A stretch of DNA of 33,369 nucleotides from Methylomonas rosea. Lineage in GTDB: Bacteria > Pseudomonadota > Gammaproteobacteria > Methylococcales > Methylomonadaceae. The stretch lies in contig NZ_JANIBL010000058.1 in NCBI RefSeq assembly GCF_024505055.1, forward strand, positions 1 through 33,369. The letters run 5' to 3'. Numbering within the stretch: position 1 is the first letter of the stretch; each line of letters begins with the position of its first letter. Made by a program: the position numbers and the translations under genes. This document shows positions 24,763 to 32,585 of the stretch, one piece after another. Under the pieces are notes generated by a model. The model did not search any database, was not told the DNA's origin, and worked only from the letters and a program-made list of their open reading frames with translations.

Positions 24763-25590
24763 TCAATCGATGCGCATCTCAATGCGCATCGACAGATCGA
24801 CAGCAACGACATTTTTGGTCAAAGCACCTATTGAGATGAAGTCCACGCCGGTCTCGGCAACAGTTCGAATATTATCCAAAGTAATATTTCCCGACGCTTC
24901 CAACTCCAGTACTCCCTGATTTCGCGCTACCGCTGTACGCATATCGGCCAGGGAAAAATTATCCAGCATGATCCTATCCGGTTGCGCGGCAAAAGCCTGG
25001 GCAAACTCGTCAAGATCTTCCACCTCCACCTCGACCGGCACATTCGCATAGCCTCTAGCCAACTTGACTGCATCGGCAATAGAACCGGCCGCGATGATGT
25101 GGTTCTCCTTGATCAAGATGGCATCGAATAAACCAATACGATGATTAAAACATCCACCGCATTTGACCGCGTATTTTTGCGCCAACCGTAAGCCGGGCAG
25201 GGTTTTACGGGTATCCAATACCTTACAGCCCGTACCGGCCACGGCGTCGGCATAGCAGCGCGCAACAGTCGCCGTCGCGGATAAGGTTTGCAGCAGATTA
25301 AGCGCGGTGCGCTCGCCAGTCAGCAATGCCCGAGCAGGGCCATACAACCGGCATAGCAGCGTATTCGCGGATACACCCTCACCCTCAGCGCATTGCCAAT
25401 CGACGATGACCTGATGGCTCAATTGTCGGAACACCTCATCGAACCAGGCTCTACCGCACAGCACCATGGGTTCGCGGGTCAACACTGTGGCATTGGCTTG
25501 GGTCTCGGCCGAGACGATGCTGGCGGTAATATCGCCGCTACCGATATCTTCGGCGAGATAAAGCGCAATTTCTGCGGAATTTGGTTGCAT
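24763..25590 (-). CDS. nadC: Nicotinate-nucleotide pyrophosphorylase (quinolinate phosphoribosyltransferase)
   Basis: NadC converts quinolinate and PRPP into nicotinate mononucleotide in NAD synthesis. The characteristic motifs are present: EDIGSGDITA near the N-terminus, TGERTALNLLQTLSATAT, the substrate-binding DTRKTLPGLR and KYAVKCGGCFNHRIGL, IKENHI, and ELEASGNITLDNI. The start at ATG 25590 (MQPNSAEIALYLAEDIG) is preferred over a TTG nine codons... eight codons upstream (25614), since it fits the usual N-terminus, though neither has a strong ribosome-binding site. It is divergent from ampD, a conserved gammaproteobacterial arrangement. The last codons form a perfect hairpin (24767-24792). 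Confidence 0.95.
   Translation of the reverse strand: MQPNSAEIALYLAEDIGSGDITASIVSAETQANATVLTREPMVLCGRAWFDEVFRQLSHQVIVDWQCAEGEGVSANTLLCRLYGPARALLTGERTALNLLQTLSATATVARCYADAVAGTGCKVLDTRKTLPGLRLAQKYAVKCGGCFNHRIGLFDAILIKENHIIAAGSIADAVKLARGYANVPVEVEVEDLDEFAQAFAAQPDRIMLDNFSLADMRTAVARNQGVLELEASGNITLDNIRTVAETGVDFISIGALTKNVVAVDLSMRIEMRID
24767..24792. other. Perfect 11-bp hairpin at the nadC 3' end
   Basis: Bases 24767-24777 pair perfectly with 24782-24792 around the loop CTCA. The hairpin lies inside the last codons of nadC (encoding the repeated MRI-E-MRI) and 22 bases from the stop of the convergent AP2-like gene. There is no T-run on either side, so it is not a standard intrinsic terminator. It may protect mRNA ends or help separate the convergent transcripts. 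Confidence 0.6.
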
Positions 25591-25754
25591 GTAGGTGTAT
25601 TGGACGATGAACAAGATTAGTGATTATAAACCGCATATTGGCGACAGCCGAACCAAACTCAGGCCAATTAGGTATTGTTAGATCGATTAAAAGCGTAGGG
25701 AAAAGGTTGGCAAAGCTTATAAAATAAGGCATCACCCCACAAAGCTTGGAAAAC

Positions 25755-26321
25755 ATGATAATTCGCGACCACTATCTGAGCAGCGCCTGTCAGGTCGCTT
25801 CGCCGAACTACGACGACAGACCGGACCCGGACGATGTTTCGTTATTGGTCATCCATTGCATCAGCCTGCCTCCTGAGCAATTCGCGGGTGACTATATCGA
25901 TCAATTGTTTTGCAATTGCCTGGATCCAAACGCACATCCGTACTTCCAAGATATACACCAACTTAAAGTGTCCGCGCATTTACTAATTCGCCGGGATGGC
26001 AGTATTCGGCAATATGTGCCGTTCAATCGCAGGGCCTGGCATGCAGGCGTCTCAAAGTATCAAGGCAGGGAGCGCTGTAACGACTTTTCTATTGGTATTG
26101 AGCTGGAAGGGGGCATAAGCGTGGCTTACACGGACGTTCAATATCGGCGCCTTGCCGATGTGTGTAGAACGTTACTGGCAAATTATCCGACATTGTCGAG
26201 TCAGCGTATTGTCGGTCATAGCGACATCGCTCCAGGCCGAAAAACCGACCCCGGCCCATTTTTCGACTGGTCCCGCTTTCACGAATTGCTGAACTCTAAC
26301 CCTGAAAGTCCCGCAGGATAG
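25755..26321 (+). CDS. ampD: 1,6-anhydro-N-acetylmuramyl-L-alanine amidase
   Basis: AmpD is the cytoplasmic zinc amidase that removes the peptide from anhydro-muropeptides during peptidoglycan recycling. The key residues align with E. coli AmpD: His34 in VIHCISLPP, Glu116 in IGIELEG, His155 in GHSDIAPGRKTDPGP, Lys163 and Asp165. There is no signal peptide, so it is the cytoplasmic form rather than a periplasmic homologue. The start at 25755 (MIIRDHYL) is preferred; a TTG three codons upstream also opens the frame. The gene is divergent from nadC. In organisms with ampR/ampC its activity controls beta-lactamase induction, but neither gene is here. Confidence 0.95.
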   Translation: MIIRDHYLSSACQVASPNYDDRPDPDDVSLLVIHCISLPPEQFAGDYIDQLFCNCLDPNAHPYFQDIHQLKVSAHLLIRRDGSIRQYVPFNRRAWHAGVSKYQGRERCNDFSIGIELEGGISVAYTDVQYRRLADVCRTLLANYPTLSSQRIVGHSDIAPGRKTDPGPFFDWSRFHELLNSNPESPAG

Positions 26322-26362
26322 GCAACGGTGCACCGCCGTAACCATGAGACAATAAAGCGAGA

Positions 26363-26383
26363 AAAGCCGCGTTAATCGGCTTT
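26363..26383. terminator. Weak bidirectional terminator between ampD and the dynamin-like gene
   Basis: A 7-bp stem (26363-26369 with 26377-26383, AAAGCCG/CGGCTTT) has a 7-base loop and short T-runs on both strands. It lies between two convergent genes and overlaps the end of the dynamin-like gene. Strength is uncertain because the stem and T-runs are short. Confidence 0.5.
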
Positions 26384-28303
26384 AATTTCCAAATGCACGG
26401 CTTTAAGGATCTCGAGCAACTCTTGATACTGGACTTGTAGCGGACCCAATTCGCTCTCTAACTGGGCAATACTTTCGTTGACATTGCCTTTGGATTCGTT
26501 GATTTTCCTGAGCATGATCAAACGGCTTTCGATTTGTTTTTTGTGGTCCTTGATCTGGTGCATCAGCGGCGACAGCACGCTATTACTCCAGGTAACCGCA
26601 TCTCGCTGGGCTTGCTGCAGAATGTTTCGGGCCTTGGCTATCAAGGTGCCGTATAGTTTATTGACCACTATGCTTTGCTCGGTCATCGTGGTTTTGGCGC
26701 TATTGCGAAACGCTTCGCCTTCGTCAAAAATCTGCTCCAGCTCGAACTGATGCTGTTTGATCGAAAACAACTGTGGCTCAATCTCCTTAAAGCCGTATTC
26801 GTCCTGAAATTTTTTGTGAATAGCTTTAATCAGACGCCGGGTTTCTTCCGTCATATCTACCGAGTCTTGCAGCAGATCGCGCAACTCGTCGAACAACCTA
26901 CGCATATTCTGTTTCATCCCGTACGTGGTCAGGCTTTTACTCATATCGTCCTTGGTACGGCGGATGATGTCATCGATTTTTTCTTTGGCAAACGAATCGA
27001 TCAACATCTTGGCTTGCACCGCAAACACCTTCCGGCTGGCCTGAAAGTTTTCGATGTTGGCCATATAGGCATTTTGCCGGTCGCGGGTCTCGGCCATCAA
27101 TTTGCCGGTGAGTTCCTGATTCTCGAAATCGACCTGCTTGAATTCGTCGAGCTGCTTTTGGGCGTTAGTGATTTTTGAGTCCATCAACTTGACGGACTCG
27201 CTGACTAGAAAGCCGATTTCCTTATCGACAACACCTTTTAGAATGTCCCGACGCTGATCGAGAATGTCATCCGACAAATAACTTTCCAGCAGATTTAACC
27301 GACTTTTTTGCAGCAGGGCATCGTCGCCTTTTACCTTGGCCAATAAAGCCTGTTTCGCGGAAACCGGGAAGATTACTTCCTTTTCCAGATTCAGAATCAT
27401 TGCCGAGGTTTCGATTTGCTTTTGGATCGAGGCTTCGTAACCGGTTTCGCCGGCCAAATCGTCCCACATCGAGTCGATTTTATTCATCACCACAGCCAAA
27501 CCCTGGCGCCGGTTTCCCCTGGAGCTACAGACGTGGCTTTTCCACATTTCCAGGTCGCTTTTGGTCACGCCGGTATCGGCGGCCAACACGAAAATAATCG
27601 CCTGGGCGCTGGGCAACATGCTTAAGGTTAACTCTGGCTCGGTACCCAAGGCATTTAGCCCCGGCGTGTCAAGAATGCACAGACCTTCTTTTAACAAAGG
27701 ATGCGGAAAGCTGATCATCGCATGGCGCCAGCACGGTACTTCCACCGTTTCCGGATTGATAATACCTTGCTCGGCGGCTTCACGTTCGTTCCACAAACCC
27801 AGCTTGTCGGCCATTTCCCGAGAAACCTTCTTCGTGGCGACCAACTCCCTGAACGCTTCCTGCATTTGCGTGGGCGACTCGCAATTCAGCTCGATTTGCG
27901 TCCAGCGGTCGGGATTACGCTTGTAATCCATCAAGGAAATATCTTCCAAGCGGCTCTCGATGTTGAGCAGCCGAATGTAACTGCCGCCTTTTTCATCCCA
28001 GAACAGCTCGGTGGGCGACATCGTGGTACGGCCCGGCGAGGACGGCAACAAGCGCACGCCAGTCTCCGCAAAAAACAACGAGTTGATCAGCTCGGTTTTA
28101 CCTCTGGAAAATTCCGCCACAAACGCCAAAGTGACGCGATCATTTTGCAAGCCTTGCAATATATTCAGCAAGGTATCGGTGCTTTGTGGGTCACTGAAGC
28201 GGTAACGATTACGCCAGTCCCGATACAATTCGATACCCTGAATCAGTTGTTCGCGCCAATGCGTGTATTCGTGCAACTGTTCTTTAAATTCCAGATTTCT
28301 CAT
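26372..28303 (-). CDS. Bacterial dynamin-like GTPase
   Basis: The 643-residue protein has a dynamin-type GTPase domain. The P-loop is AEFSRGKT (63-70), with Ala where dynamins usually have Gly. The switch-I threonines are in GRTTMSPTEL (91-100), G3 is DTPG (212-215) and G4 is NKID (274-277). About 110 residues between switch I and G3 form an insertion (YKRNPDRWTQIE and following). From about 350 onward the protein is almost entirely helical and coiled-coil-like, with heptad-rich stretches at about 375-425 and 590-640, as in dynamin stalks. No membrane helix is evident. Bacterial dynamin-like proteins remodel membranes or act in envelope stress and phage tolerance, but the role of this one is unknown. 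It is a single gene, not in the usual two-gene dynamin pair. Confidence 0.88.
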   Translation of the reverse strand: MRNLEFKEQLHEYTHWREQLIQGIELYRDWRNRYRFSDPQSTDTLLNILQGLQNDRVTLAFVAEFSRGKTELINSLFFAETGVRLLPSSPGRTTMSPTELFWDEKGGSYIRLLNIESRLEDISLMDYKRNPDRWTQIELNCESPTQMQEAFRELVATKKVSREMADKLGLWNEREAAEQGIINPETVEVPCWRHAMISFPHPLLKEGLCILDTPGLNALGTEPELTLSMLPSAQAIIFVLAADTGVTKSDLEMWKSHVCSSRGNRRQGLAVVMNKIDSMWDDLAGETGYEASIQKQIETSAMILNLEKEVIFPVSAKQALLAKVKGDDALLQKSRLNLLESYLSDDILDQRRDILKGVVDKEIGFLVSESVKLMDSKITNAQKQLDEFKQVDFENQELTGKLMAETRDRQNAYMANIENFQASRKVFAVQAKMLIDSFAKEKIDDIIRRTKDDMSKSLTTYGMKQNMRRLFDELRDLLQDSVDMTEETRRLIKAIHKKFQDEYGFKEIEPQLFSIKQHQFELEQIFDEGEAFRNSAKTTMTEQSIVVNKLYGTLIAKARNILQQAQRDAVTWSNSVLSPLMHQIKDHKKQIESRLIMLRKINESKGNVNESIAQLESELGPLQVQYQELLEILKAVHLEIKAD

Positions 28304-28405
28304 GGCTCGCCTTTGTTCCGACTGTACTCAATATAAGGGGCAAATTGTAACGGCTAAGTGTAGACCAATAATCCATAAGCAAAAGCCTAGGGCACGCATG
28401 GATAC

Positions 28406-29044
28406 TCAAATTCCGTACTGTTGTCGATAGGCCTGAATAATAGCCAACTTATCCGCCGAACCGCTTTGTTGGGAAATAAATTCGATGATGTCCGCCAAAC
28501 AGATTATCGCCAGCACCGGAATGCCGAATTGTGCCGACACTTCCTGCACGGCCGACAATTCGTTCTGGCCTTTTTCTTGACGATCCAACGCAATCACCAC
28601 ACCTGCTACCGTCGCGCCGGCCGCATTGATGATTTCCACCGATTCACGCACTGAGGTACCGGCGGTAATCACATCGTCCAGAATCCAGACCTTGCCTTGC
28701 AAGGGTGCGCCGACCAGTACGCCGCCCTCGCCGTGATCCTTGGCTTCCTTGCGGTTAAACGCGAACGGAATATCGCGCTGCAAGCGGGAATAGGCAATCG
28801 AGGTGGTACTGACCAAGGGGATGCCTTTATAGGCCGGCCCGTATAATATATCTACCTCGACACCGGCGCTGATCAGCGCCTGCGCATAAAACTGCCCCAA
28901 TTTATCCAGCTGAGCGCCGCTGTTGAATAGGCCGGTATTAAAGAAATAAGGACTGACTCGTCCTGACTTTAAGTGAAATTCGCCAAACTTTAATACGCCG
29001 CAATCCAAGGCGTACTGGATAAACTGTTTTTGGTAATCGAGCAT
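28406..29044 (-). CDS. pyrE: Orotate phosphoribosyltransferase
   Basis: PyrE joins orotate to PRPP, giving orotidine monophosphate in pyrimidine synthesis. The family hallmarks are visible: the N-terminal FGEFHLKSGRVSPYFFN (orotate side), the YGPAYKGIPL loop, FNRKEAKDHGEGG (the flexible catalytic loop with the Lys/His/Glu pattern) and the PRPP-binding loop VWILDDVITAGTS. The length of 212 residues is standard. It lies 46 bp after hemW on the same strand and may be co-transcribed with gloA-hemW. Confidence 0.97.
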   Translation of the reverse strand: MLDYQKQFIQYALDCGVLKFGEFHLKSGRVSPYFFNTGLFNSGAQLDKLGQFYAQALISAGVEVDILYGPAYKGIPLVSTTSIAYSRLQRDIPFAFNRKEAKDHGEGGVLVGAPLQGKVWILDDVITAGTSVRESVEIINAAGATVAGVVIALDRQEKGQNELSAVQEVSAQFGIPVLAIICLADIIEFISQQSGSADKLAIIQAYRQQYGI

Positions 29045-29090
29045 TGGAATGTGACAAATCTAAAATGAAAGCAATTATACCCGTGCGCAT

Positions 29091-30221
29091 TTAAACGATG
29101 AACTTTTCTAGGACCACGTCCAGAAAATCCCAGCCTTTTTCTGTACAGGTATAAACCAAGCCCTCCCTGCGCAGCAGGCCTTGCTCCAGACAAACCGACA
29201 AGTTCGGCTCCAAGCTATCCGCCGCCAAACCGGTAGCCGCTTCATAGTTGTTCAGAGTAAATCCGGCCTTCAATCGCAATTGGTTCATCAGAAACTCTAA
29301 CGGCAATTGTGCGACATCAATCACTTCGCATTGCGACCGACCGGTTTGAGACAAATACTGTTCCGGGCTTCTCGGTTTAACCGTGCGAACGATGTCGTTA
29401 GGTAAGGACCGGCTGACTTTGCCGTGCGCACCGGCGCCTATCCCCAAATAATCCCCAAATTGCCAATAATTGCGATTATGCCGAGACTGCTTGCCTGGCT
29501 TTGCATACGCAGACACTTCGTACTGCTGGTAACCGTGCTCCGCCAACCGCTGCTGGCAGCGCTTTTGCGAGGCGAATATCACGTCGTCTTCCGGCAGTTT
29601 CGGCGGAAACTTATAAAAATACGTGTTGGGTTCCAGCGTCAGCTGGTAAAAAGAAATATGGGTTGGGGCCAAGCTGACGGCAGTTTCCACATCATTCAAG
29701 GCTTCGCTCTCGCTTTGATCCGGCAAACCGAACATCAAATCCAGATTGAAATTCTCGAACCCGGCCTTGACTGCAATTTCCACCGCAGCCATGGCTTCGG
29801 CGGCGGAATGCACCCGCCCTAATGTCCGCAAATGCCGATCCTGAAAACTTTGAATGCCTATCGACAAGCGATTGATACCTAAAGCCCGAAACTCATGAAA
29901 CTTTGCACTCTCGAAAGTGCCGGGATTGGCTTCCAAAGTAATTTCGCAATGCTCTGCCAGGGGTACTGATTGCCTCACGCCAGTCAACAAGCGGCACAAC
30001 GCTTCCGGCGAGAACAAACTGGGGGTACCGCCCCCCATGAATATGCTATCGATGCTCCGCTGCGCACCCAGCAGTTCCAAATCGGCTTGCAAGTCAGTCA
30101 GCAAGGCATCGATATAAGCCTCTTCGGGAATAGGATTTTTAACGGCGTGGGAATTAAAATCGCAATATGGACACTTCTGGATGCACCAGGGGAAATGGAT
30201 ATAAAGACTCAGCGGCAACAA
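29091..30221 (-). CDS. hemW: Radical SAM heme chaperone HemW
   Basis: HemW binds heme and delivers it to respiratory enzymes; it is related to HemN but lacks its activity. The radical-SAM cluster motif CIQKCPYC follows LSLYIHFPW, and the family motifs MGGGTPSLF, EANPGTF, INRLSIGIQSF, LMFGLP and GIGAGAHGK are present. I set the start at a TTG (30221) giving MLPLSLYIHFPWC, which matches known HemW N-termini and has AAGG nine bases upstream. Longer frames from GTG at 30239 or 30266 would run into gloA. The reading frame stays open to 30266. It probably forms an operon with gloA, whose stop is 11 bp upstream. Confidence 0.93.
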   Translation of the reverse strand: MLPLSLYIHFPWCIQKCPYCDFNSHAVKNPIPEEAYIDALLTDLQADLELLGAQRSIDSIFMGGGTPSLFSPEALCRLLTGVRQSVPLAEHCEITLEANPGTFESAKFHEFRALGINRLSIGIQSFQDRHLRTLGRVHSAAEAMAAVEIAVKAGFENFNLDLMFGLPDQSESEALNDVETAVSLAPTHISFYQLTLEPNTYFYKFPPKLPEDDVIFASQKRCQQRLAEHGYQQYEVSAYAKPGKQSRHNRNYWQFGDYLGIGAGAHGKVSRSLPNDIVRTVKPRSPEQYLSQTGRSQCEVIDVAQLPLEFLMNQLRLKAGFTLNNYEAATGLAADSLEPNLSVCLEQGLLRREGLVYTCTEKGWDFLDVVLEKFIV

Positions 30222-30232
30222 CTCGACAGACC

Positions 30233-30673
30233 TTACCACACGCCGACATTCGCCATGGATGCCCACGGCTCTTGCGGCGGCAAAGCCTGGTGTTTTTGTA
30301 ACAATTCGATAGATATCTGGTCTGGCGAGCGCAGAAATGCCATATAACCGTCGCGCGGCGGCCGGTTAATTGTCACACCTTGCGCCATTAACGCTTGGCA
30401 AACCGCATAAATATCGTCCACTTCAAAAGCTAAGTGCCCAAAATTACGGCCACCGCCGTAATCCTCCGTATCCCAGTTGTAGGTCAACTCGAGCAATGGC
30501 GCGTCAACCGTTGCGGCGTTTTGCCGGTCGCCAGGAGCCGCGAGATACACCAAGGTAAAACGTCCGCCTTCGCTTTCCATGCGCCGCACTTCAATCAAAC
30601 CAAGCTTATGGCAATAAAAATCCAGTGATTCGGCAAGATCCTTTACTCGAACCATGGTGTGTAAATAACGCAT
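30233..30673 (-). CDS. gloA: Lactoylglutathione lyase (glyoxalase I)
   Basis: Glyoxalase I isomerises the methylglyoxal-glutathione hemithioacetal to S-lactoylglutathione. The four metal ligands are in place: His5 (MRYLHTMVRV), Glu62 (LLELTYNW), His80 (FGHLAFEV) and Glu123 (SIELLQ). LDFYCHKLGL near residue 17 is also typical of the family. The length of 146 residues fits the short Ni/Co-type bacterial enzyme, with a C-terminal extension of about 18 residues. It is the first gene before hemW; the hemW ribosome-binding site probably lies over the gloA stop codon. Confidence 0.93.
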   Translation of the reverse strand: MRYLHTMVRVKDLAESLDFYCHKLGLIEVRRMESEGGRFTLVYLAAPGDRQNAATVDAPLLELTYNWDTEDYGGGRNFGHLAFEVDDIYAVCQALMAQGVTINRPPRDGYMAFLRSPDQISIELLQKHQALPPQEPWASMANVGVW

Positions 30674-30768
30674 ATTGGCTGCCCCAGAAAATAAAAGCGC
30701 AATTATGAACGAGTCAGCGGCGGAGAATAAAGTTTTGCACTCAAGTCAGACGAGCCACAGCGGCCCAA

Positions 30769-31599
30769 TCAACCCAAGGCTTTGCGATAAACCGAGGGCA
30801 TGACGGTTTGCAGCTCGGTTTTCATGCCACTTAACGACTCGGAATGGCTAATGAAAAAATAGCCGCCGGGCCGGAGGTATTTAACGATTTTGTCCAGCAA
30901 GCGTTGCTTGGTTTCAATATCAAAATAAATCATTACGTTACGCAAAAAAATCACGTCGAAACTCCCCAGGTCCGGCAATGTTCCAATCAAATTGGCATAT
31001 TCGAACTTAACGCGACTGCGTAGCTCCGGCGCAACCAGCAAAAAACCATCATATTCACCTGTCCCTTTCAGGCAATATTTTTTCAGCAAGGTTTGGGGAA
31101 TTTTTTCGGCGGCATTACTGGGGTACAAGCCACGCCGAGCTTTTTCCAGAATCCGCGTGGAGATATCGGTCCCGACAATATCCCATTGCCGGGTTCGCAG
31201 ATACTCCGCCAACAGCATCGCCAGCGTATAGGCCTCTTCGCCGCTAGAGCTCGCGGCGCTCCACACCCGAAACGGCTTGGCTGGGGATTGTTGCGGCAAA
31301 ATTTGCTCAACCAGATAATCGAAATGCTTGGACTCGCGGAAAAAATAGGTTTCGTTGGTGGTTAGCAAATCGATAGCCATCGTCGTTTCATTTTCGAAGC
31401 CTGGTTTGCCGAATTGCCGAAAATACTCGCCATAGCTATCGATGCCATGATGACGCAAACGCTTCTCCAAACGCCCCATCACCATGGCCTGCTTACTATC
31501 GTTTAGGACAATACCTGCGTGCTTGTAAAGATAGTCCCTGATCCAGGCAAACTCTTGCTTATGAAGTATCGGCGCACCGACACGATGGATTGACGACAC
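30769..31599 (-). CDS. cheR: Chemotaxis protein methyltransferase CheR
   Basis: CheR methylates glutamate residues on chemoreceptors using S-adenosylmethionine. The N-terminal helical domain (FAWIRDYLYKHAGIVLND, RLEKRLRHHG) is followed by LTTNETYFFRE, the SAM-binding VWSAASSSGEEAYTLAM, GTDIS and FLRNVMIYF, all CheR landmarks. I set the start at GTG 31599 because GGGGAG lies six bases upstream, giving a 276-residue protein close to E. coli CheR in size. The frame extends to an ATG at 31674, but that start has no good ribosome-binding site and would add an atypical Cys-rich leader. It follows cheW after more than 400 bp, so it may be separately transcribed. Confidence 0.94.
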   Translation of the reverse strand: MSSIHRVGAPILHKQEFAWIRDYLYKHAGIVLNDSKQAMVMGRLEKRLRHHGIDSYGEYFRQFGKPGFENETTMAIDLLTTNETYFFRESKHFDYLVEQILPQQSPAKPFRVWSAASSSGEEAYTLAMLLAEYLRTRQWDIVGTDISTRILEKARRGLYPSNAAEKIPQTLLKKYCLKGTGEYDGFLLVAPELRSRVKFEYANLIGTLPDLGSFDVIFLRNVMIYFDIETKQRLLDKIVKYLRPGGYFFISHSESLSGMKTELQTVMPSVYRKALG

Positions 31600-31674
31600 T
31601 CTATACTCCCCGTTTTGAGCTATACACACTAACGCTTCCAGACACCGCAGGCGATTTTGCCTAAAATCGGTCAT

Positions 31675-32009
31675 CCAATTCAGGATAGCTGCTTTCGCCG
31701 AAAACAGCGTTATTTGTGTCTATTCAGCGATTACGAACGCAGGGTGGACAAGCAGTGCTGATTGACGAATGCGCACTGCTTAGCCTGCCTACGACCGATT
31801 TACGCTGTTTTGACTGAATAATTACCTTTTTTGATTTTCAGCCAAGCCCCGCCGAAATGACGACGCTAGCCTGCGGAATGAAATCGATGGATCGGGTAAA
31901 ATGCTCGGTTATTTGAACCGCCACCGATACTGAATCCGTAATCGACCCGCATCGGTAGCTTGCATTTACTCCCCAATATCAAAGGGATTATGGCCCCCAA
32001 AAAAACCAC
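31675..32009. other. cheW-cheR intergenic region
   Basis: No reading frame of note and no RNA gene is seen in these 335 bp, apart from the palindromic element at 31701-31811. The remaining sequence next to cheW (31812-32009) shows no hairpin with a T-run on the minus strand, so no clear terminator for the MCP-cheW transcript is visible. Confidence 0.5.
31701..31811. repeat. Nested palindromic element between cheW and cheR
   Basis: An inner inverted repeat has perfect 9-bp arms (31750-31758 and 31773-31781) that extend imperfectly to 21 bp (31738-31758 and 31773-31793). It is enclosed by a second perfect 10-bp inverted repeat (31701-31710 and 31802-31811, AAAACAGCGT and its complement). The inner left arm contains GGGTGGACAAGC, similar in style to interspersed palindromic repeats of proteobacteria. 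There is no T-run, so it is not an ordinary terminator. It could be a MITE-like or REP-like element, or a structured RNA in the leader of cheR. Confidence 0.55.
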
Positions 32010-32576
32010 CTAAACACTTTCAATAGCTAACTGTACAGGCTTATCGCGACTTACTTTACTCAATGCAGACATTTCATCGACGGACAGTACCTTGCTAACG
32101 TTCAACAAAATAATGAACTGACCATTGCGTTTAGCCATACCATTAATGAAATCCGGACGAATACCCGCGCCAAAACTGGGTGGCGGTTCAATGTCTTGCT
32201 GGGTAATTTCGACCACTTCGTTGACCGCATCCACAATAATGCCTATGTCTTGCGGACCGTCATCCTCGCCATCAGCGGTGGTTTCAACAATCACGATGCC
32301 GGTGCGCTTGGCGACAGGCGTAGCACCTTTGCCGAATCGCGCCAATAGATCCACCACCGGGACCACACTGCCACGCAGATTAATCACGCCGCGCACAAAC
32401 TCCGGCATCATCGGTACCTGGGTAAGATTGCCGTAGTCGATGATCTCCTTGCTGCTCAAAATTCCCAATGCGTAGAGTTCACCACCAAGGGTAAAGGTTA
32501 GGTATTGACCCGCCAGCGCAGTCGGTTTGCTCTGCGTGGTGGGTAACTTTTCCTGAGTTGTTGCAAGTTCTGTCAT
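32010..32576 (-). CDS. cheW: Chemotaxis coupling protein CheW
   Basis: CheW links chemoreceptors to the kinase CheA. The 188-residue protein shows the CheW pattern: YLTFTLGGELYALGILSSKEII, the VPMMPEFVRGVINLRGSVVPVVDL signature, GIIVDAVNEV and FINGMAKRNGQFIILLNVSKVL. It has an N-terminal extension of about 22 residues and a C-terminal tail of about 20 residues beyond the core. GGAG lies six bases before the ATG, and the preceding receptor gene's TAG stop overlaps this site (TAGGAG), so the two genes are closely coupled with a nine-base gap. Confidence 0.95.
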   Translation of the reverse strand: MTELATTQEKLPTTQSKPTALAGQYLTFTLGGELYALGILSSKEIIDYGNLTQVPMMPEFVRGVINLRGSVVPVVDLLARFGKGATPVAKRTGIVIVETTADGEDDGPQDIGIIVDAVNEVVEITQQDIEPPPSFGAGIRPDFINGMAKRNGQFIILLNVSKVLSVDEMSALSKVSRDKPVQLAIESV

Positions 32577-32585
32577 GGCCCGCTC

